DNA from: Candidatus Culexmicrobium profundum
GTDB lineage: Archaea > Thermoproteota > Methanomethylicia > Culexarchaeales > Culexmicrobiaceae
NCBI GenBank assembly: GCA_025061245.1
Contig: JANZKD010000065.1
Span: 1-9,129, forward strand
DNA: 9,129 nt
Direction of reading: 5' to 3'
Positions 5,724 to 9,129 of this stretch are shown in pieces. The notes under the pieces were generated by a model. The model worked only from the letters and a program-made list of their open reading frames with translations, was not told the DNA's origin and made no database searches. The first letter of the stretch is position 1. Each line of letters opens with the position of its first letter. Made by a program: the position numbers and the translations under genes.

Positions 5724-7583
5724 TCATACCACCTCAATTGCATTTACAGGGCATACATAAACACATACACCACAGCCCACACAAGTATTGCTTATAATTG
5801 GACCAACATTTTCATCCCATAAGATTGACGGACAACCAAGCTTAGTTATACAGCTCTTACACTTTATGCACTTATCACGATCAATACTTACCATCCGCTT
5901 CTTAACTCCACTCCTCCTCTTAGCTAAAAGTGCGCATTCTCTCTTTGAAATAATAACAAATGGACCATCCCTATTTCTTAAGGCTTCCTTAAAAACTTCA
6001 ATTGAATGAGGAATATCGTATGGATCTATTATACGTATGTTTTTAACACCTAAACCTTCAACTAATTTTGCAATGTCAATTTCTACTGCTGGGGAACCAT
6101 CAGCTCTAAAGCTAACTCCAGGATGAGGCTGATGACCAGTCATGGCAGTAATCCGATTATCAAGAATGACAACGATAATATTAGAGTTAAAGTGAACGGC
6201 ATCAGTTAAAGCAGGCATCCCAGCATGGAAGAAAGTTGAATCACCAATAGTTGCTACTACGGGTTTATCATAACCAGCAAATTTTAATCCTAAAGCCATC
6301 GAAATACTCGCACCCATACAATGTTCAGTCCATATTGCTTCAAGTGGTGGTAAAAGACTTAATGCATAACAACCTATATCACCCATTATGGGAACATCTT
6401 CACGTTTATATCCAAGAGATGTAATGGCTGATAAAAGTGCATAATACGTAGCCCTATGAGGACAACCAGGACACATTGGTGGAGGACGAGAAGGAGGATG
6501 AACATTAACTTTAACCTGCTCTTTAAGGCTAACTGGTTTATTGAGAAATCGTAATATGGCATTTTTAATTATACTAGGATTCAATTCACCCTCTCTAGGT
6601 ATAAACTTGTCATATTTACCATGAACTTCAATATTCACATTATAAAAATTAGCTAAAGCACGTATTCTAGACTCTAAAAATGGCTCCAACTCTTCAACAA
6701 CCAATATTTTACTAGATGAATAAAGAAACTCTCTCAACATTCTCAATGGAAGAGGATGCAACATACCAATCTTATAAACTGAAAACTTTTTCAACATATC
6801 CAAATTACGTAGACACTCAAGTACGTAGGAAAAGCTTACACCAGAAGTTATTATGGATATATTGCCATCACCAATCTTCTTATTTAGAGGACAAACATCA
6901 GCATATTGCTCCGCTAAAACTACTTTCTCATCCAGCCAGACATGTCTCTTCAAATTCCAAGTCATTGAAGCTCTTACATATCTAGGCAGATCCCGGGGAA
7001 ACTTGGGTTTACGATCATATCTCTTAATTTCACCTAATACAACATCACTGGATGTATGATTTACCCTAGTAGTAGTTCTAAAGAGTACAGGAAGATTAAG
7101 TTTTTCAGAAAGATCAAAAGCCCATATAATTCCATCCTTAGCCTCTTGAGGATTTGATGGCTCAATCATTGGCAAATTAGTCATAAGTGCATAAAAACGG
7201 CTATCTTGCTCAGTTTGAGTAGTATGAGGACCGGGATCATCAGCCACTAGAACAACCATACCACCATTAACACCACAATAAGCAGCTGACATAAGTGCAT
7301 CAGCAGCAACATTAACTCCTGGAGCTTTCATAGTAACAAGTGAACGCAAACCTGCAGATGAGGCAGCTAAAGCTACTTCAAATGCAACTTTTTCATTCGC
7401 AAACCATTCTACATTCATTCCAATTTCACGGGAAACTTGTGAAAGAGCCATTATAACCTCAGATGAAGGTGTACCAGGATAACCAGTAACAACATGAACA
7501 CCAGCTTCAATCGCTCCTCTAGCAATGGCTTCATTACCCATAAGTAAAACTTTAGATCCAGCCTCCATCAAAAGTTCCTTCAA
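5724..7583 (-). CDS. iorA: Indolepyruvate:ferredoxin oxidoreductase, alpha subunit
   Basis: A 619-residue IorA of normal length. The N-terminal pyrimidine-binding domain carries GNEAIARGAIEAGV (16-29) and GYPGTPSSE (34-42). The C-terminal TPP-binding half carries CPGCPHRATYYAL (371-383), GDIGCYAL (401-408) and the TPP motif from GDS (447-449) to DN (475-476), then TGHQPHPG (482-489). A ferredoxin-like tail holds two cysteine groups, Cys572, 575, 578, 584 and Cys601, 604, 607, 611, for two Fe-S clusters. The enzyme converts indolepyruvate and phenylpyruvate from aromatic amino acids to aryl-acetyl-CoA. The TTG at 7583 overlaps the acdA stop (TTGA) and has GGGGTGAG just upstream; an ATG at 7568 with AAGGA before it is an alternative start. 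Confidence 0.96.
   Translation of the reverse strand: MKELLMEAGSKVLLMGNEAIARGAIEAGVHVVTGYPGTPSSEVIMALSQVSREIGMNVEWFANEKVAFEVALAASSAGLRSLVTMKAPGVNVAADALMSAAYCGVNGGMVVLVADDPGPHTTQTEQDSRFYALMTNLPMIEPSNPQEAKDGIIWAFDLSEKLNLPVLFRTTTRVNHTSSDVVLGEIKRYDRKPKFPRDLPRYVRASMTWNLKRHVWLDEKVVLAEQYADVCPLNKKIGDGNISIITSGVSFSYVLECLRNLDMLKKFSVYKIGMLHPLPLRMLREFLYSSSKILVVEELEPFLESRIRALANFYNVNIEVHGKYDKFIPREGELNPSIIKNAILRFLNKPVSLKEQVKVNVHPPSRPPPMCPGCPHRATYYALLSAITSLGYKREDVPIMGDIGCYALSLLPPLEAIWTEHCMGASISMALGLKFAGYDKPVVATIGDSTFFHAGMPALTDAVHFNSNIIVVILDNRITAMTGHQPHPGVSFRADGSPAVEIDIAKLVEGLGVKNIRIIDPYDIPHSIEVFKEALRNRDGPFVIISKRECALLAKRRSGVKKRMVSIDRDKCIKCKSCITKLGCPSILWDENVGPIISNTCVGCGVCVYVCPVNAIEVV
5729..5735 (-). promoter_or_regulatory. 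Ribosome binding site of iorB inside iorA
   Basis: On the minus strand this reads GAGGTGG, five bases before the iorB ATG. It lies within the last codons of iorA, consistent with coupled translation. Confidence 0.7.
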
Positions 7584-8962
7584 TATCTCACCCCACTCAT
7601 AATAACATGGTAATCTAATAAAAGGCGCATAACCCGTGCAATCCTAGTGGGAGAGGATATATTGGGAATACCGTTAGACTCAAGAAATGACACGGCGGAT
7701 TCCACCATATCACCATAAAGCCAACAAGCTATAATAGGAATTTTATTACTTAACCTTTTCACATCCACAACTGCCTTAGCAATTTTAAGAGAGTCAACAA
7801 AGCTTGGAGGAACAAATATGACAATTACACCATCAAACTCTCCTGAAAATAAGATTACTTTTAACACCTTGAAGTATAGCTCATAATTAGCAGCTGCAGT
7901 TAAATCAATAGGATTTTTAATACTACAGATGGGTGGTAGAATCTCAGATAAACGCTTCTTTAAATCTTCAGATGGCTCCGGAACCATTAAGCCATTCCTT
8001 TCACATGCATCAGTAACAAGCACTCCTGGCCCACCAGAATTAGTTATTATTGCAATTCTCTTGTTGGAAAGTAAGGGTTGAAGCGCCAAAGCTTTAGCTG
8101 CATCAAACAGTTCCTCTAAGCTACTTACTTGAAGTACTTTAGCTTGCTTAAAAGCACCCCTATAAATATCATGACTAGTTGCAATTGAACCAGTATGAGA
8201 AGCAACAGCTCTTAAACCAGCTGAACTCAATCCACCCTTCAAAACCAAGACAGGCTTTACACTCGACACACGTTTAGCAACCTTTAAGAATAATCTTCCT
8301 CTCTTCAAACTCTCTAAATATAATGTTATTACACTAGTTCCTTCATCACTTGCCAAATATTCAAGTGCTTCAACCTCATCAACATCACATGAGTTGCCAC
8401 AACTTATAAACTTGTTAAAACCAACCTTACTAGCTCGAGCATATGAAAAAAGAACTCCACCAATAGCACCACTTTGTGAAATTAAAGAAATTGAGCCAGG
8501 ATTAACTCTATACTCAAGACACGCATATAAATTACATTCAGTATTAACAACACCCGCACTATTCGGACCAATAATCCTTACATTATACTTTCTAGCAGTT
8601 CTAACCAACTCTTCCTCAAGCTTAAAGTTTCCAACCTCACTAAAACCAGCTGAAATCACTACAGCTCCCTTAACACCTCTAACTCCACACTCCTCAATAA
8701 TTTTGGGCACAACTCTAGCCGGAGTAATAATTACTGCAAGTTCAGGAGTAGATGGAACCTCTAAAACAGAAGAATAAAACTTTAATCCTAAAACCTCACC
8801 ACCCTTAGGATTAACAGGATAAATATCCCCCTGAAACTTCCCCTCAACAATATTCCTCAAAACCTCAAATCCAATCTTACCCGGAGAAGTAGAAGCACCA
8901 ATCACTGCAATAGCCTTAGGTTCCATAATATTCTTCAAGCTATGCTGAACATTACTAGACAA
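7580..8962 (-). CDS. acdA: ADP-forming acyl-CoA synthetase, alpha subunit
   Basis: A 460-residue protein with the CoA-binding and two succinyl-CoA-ligase-like domains of the ACD alpha subunit. It has AIAVIGASTSPGKIG (17-31) as the Rossmann CoA site, GPNSAGVVN (132-140), SLISQSGAIGG (159-169), the catalytic phosphohistidine segment VASHTGSI with His256, and ITNSGGPGVLVTDAC (306-320). The enzyme turns acyl-CoA plus ADP and phosphate into acid plus ATP, with transient histidine phosphorylation. The ATP-grasp beta subunit is not fused and not in the window; in Pyrococcus the subunits are encoded at separate loci. Placement directly before iorAB suggests an aryl-acetyl-CoA specificity like ACD II. 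The TTG start at 8962 has GGAGGT eight bases upstream. It probably heads the five-gene minus-strand operon. Confidence 0.95.
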   Translation of the reverse strand: MSSNVQHSLKNIMEPKAIAVIGASTSPGKIGFEVLRNIVEGKFQGDIYPVNPKGGEVLGLKFYSSVLEVPSTPELAVIITPARVVPKIIEECGVRGVKGAVVISAGFSEVGNFKLEEELVRTARKYNVRIIGPNSAGVVNTECNLYACLEYRVNPGSISLISQSGAIGGVLFSYARASKVGFNKFISCGNSCDVDEVEALEYLASDEGTSVITLYLESLKRGRLFLKVAKRVSSVKPVLVLKGGLSSAGLRAVASHTGSIATSHDIYRGAFKQAKVLQVSSLEELFDAAKALALQPLLSNKRIAIITNSGGPGVLVTDACERNGLMVPEPSEDLKKRLSEILPPICSIKNPIDLTAAANYELYFKVLKVILFSGEFDGVIVIFVPPSFVDSLKIAKAVVDVKRLSNKIPIIACWLYGDMVESAVSFLESNGIPNISSPTRIARVMRLLLDYHVIMSGVRY

Positions 8963-8970
8963 TTAACCAG

Positions 8971-8976
8971 ACCTCC
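8971..8976 (-). promoter_or_regulatory. Shine-Dalgarno site of acdA before a TTG start
   Basis: On the minus strand this reads GGAGGT, eight bases before the TTG at 8962. The next in-frame ATG is at codon 13 and has no comparable site, so TTG is the likely start. Confidence 0.75.
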
Positions 8977-9005
8977 ACTGCGCATTTACAATAGAAAACA
9001 GTGAA

Positions 9006-9015
9006 AGATAAATCT
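9006..9015 (-). promoter_or_regulatory. Putative TATA box of the acdA operon
   Basis: On the minus strand this reads AGATTTATCT, in the 66-nt gap between the MoaD-like gene and acdA. It predicts transcription start near 8985 and a short leader containing the GGAGGT site. Read-through from the MoaD-like gene is also possible. Confidence 0.3.
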
Positions 9016-9028
9016 TGAAAAACAACAA

Positions 9029-9129
9029 TTAACCCCCATGAACAGTTGGCAAAAACGATACAACGTCACCCTCCTTTAGAATGGTGTCAAGACCATTTAA
9101 AACACCTATCTCAACATCATTTACCAGAA
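9029..9129 (-). CDS. MoaD/ThiS-type ubiquitin-fold protein, C-terminal end (cut by window edge)
   Basis: Only the last 32 residues lie in the window. They read VNDVEIGVLNGLDTILKEG and then DVVSFLPTVHGG before a TAA. The pattern of a beta hairpin, GLDT, KEGDVVSFLP and a terminal Gly-Gly is that of MoaD and related small archaeal modifiers. The C-terminal glycine is adenylated by an E1-like enzyme (MoeB/UbaA) and then becomes a thiocarboxylate for molybdopterin or thiouridine synthesis, or a protein conjugate (SAMP). Which of these applies cannot be told from this end. It is followed 66 nt later by acdA on the same strand. In archaea such genes often sit beside tungsten-dependent aldehyde:ferredoxin oxidoreductase genes, which would fit the fermentation context, but nothing upstream is visible. 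Confidence 0.88.
   Translation of the reverse strand, partial: LVNDVEIGVLNGLDTILKEGDVVSFLPTVHGG

Noticed and set aside
1..9129. CRISPR arrays, insertion sequences, toxin-antitoxin or defence genes
   Set aside because: I looked for spaced direct repeats, transposase motifs and short paired genes and saw none; every sizeable open stretch belongs to a recognisable family.

Overview
The window reads as AT-rich archaeal chromosome, most likely from a thermophilic or anaerobic member of the TACK group; I cannot place it more finely. The archaeal markers are an ABCE1/RLI ribosome-recycling ATPase, a TFS/RPB9-type zinc ribbon, a KEOPS Cgi121 subunit, a stand-alone THUMP protein, ferredoxin-linked indolepyruvate oxidoreductase (IorAB) and an ADP-forming acyl-CoA synthetase subunit. 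Promoters look archaeal: TATA-like boxes lie about 25 bp before the ATG of both plus-strand genes, which appear leaderless, while the minus-strand genes mostly have GGAGG/GAGGTG-type ribosome binding sites, several of them before TTG starts.

Layout. Positions 1-853 (minus) hold the N-terminal half of ABCE1/RLI, cut by the window edge. The gap 854-988 contains a GC-rich block that I read as a candidate plus-strand C/D box sRNA. Positions 989-1273 (minus) encode a short single-zinc-ribbon relative of TFS/RPB9 ending in a Glu-Ser tail. A divergent promoter region (1274-1421) leads to a lone magnesium-chelatase-I-type AAA+ ATPase (1422-2510, plus). It overlaps tail to tail with a LolD/MacB-type ABC ATPase (2479-3201, minus) that has no permease beside it. 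A THUMP protein follows on plus (3293-3835).

Positions 3877-8962 are one compact minus-strand gene string, transcribed in the order acdA, iorA, iorB, phosphoribosyltransferase, cgi121. The acdA/iorA stop and start overlap by 4 nt, iorA and iorB abut, iorB and the phosphoribosyltransferase are 28 nt apart, and the last two genes overlap by 26 nt. AcdA with IorAB forms a recognisable energy-conserving route: IorAB oxidises aryl pyruvates from aromatic amino acids to aryl-acetyl-CoA with reduction of ferredoxin, and the ADP-forming synthetase (alpha subunit here, beta subunit not in the window) releases the acid and makes ATP. At the right edge is the C-terminal end of a MoaD/ThiS-type ubiquitin-fold protein ending in Gly-Gly (minus).

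Across the sampled genes the plus strand is enriched in A at third codon positions whichever strand is coding (minus genes end codons in T, plus genes in A), which suggests a strand-linked mutational bias. No tRNA, rRNA, CRISPR array, insertion sequence or clear horizontally acquired island is visible, and no gene-free stretch reaches 300 bases. Most of the window is core archaeal housekeeping and fermentation. The points most worth a second look are the candidate sRNA, the truncated TFS-like protein, the orphan ATPases and the strand bias with its TTG starts.
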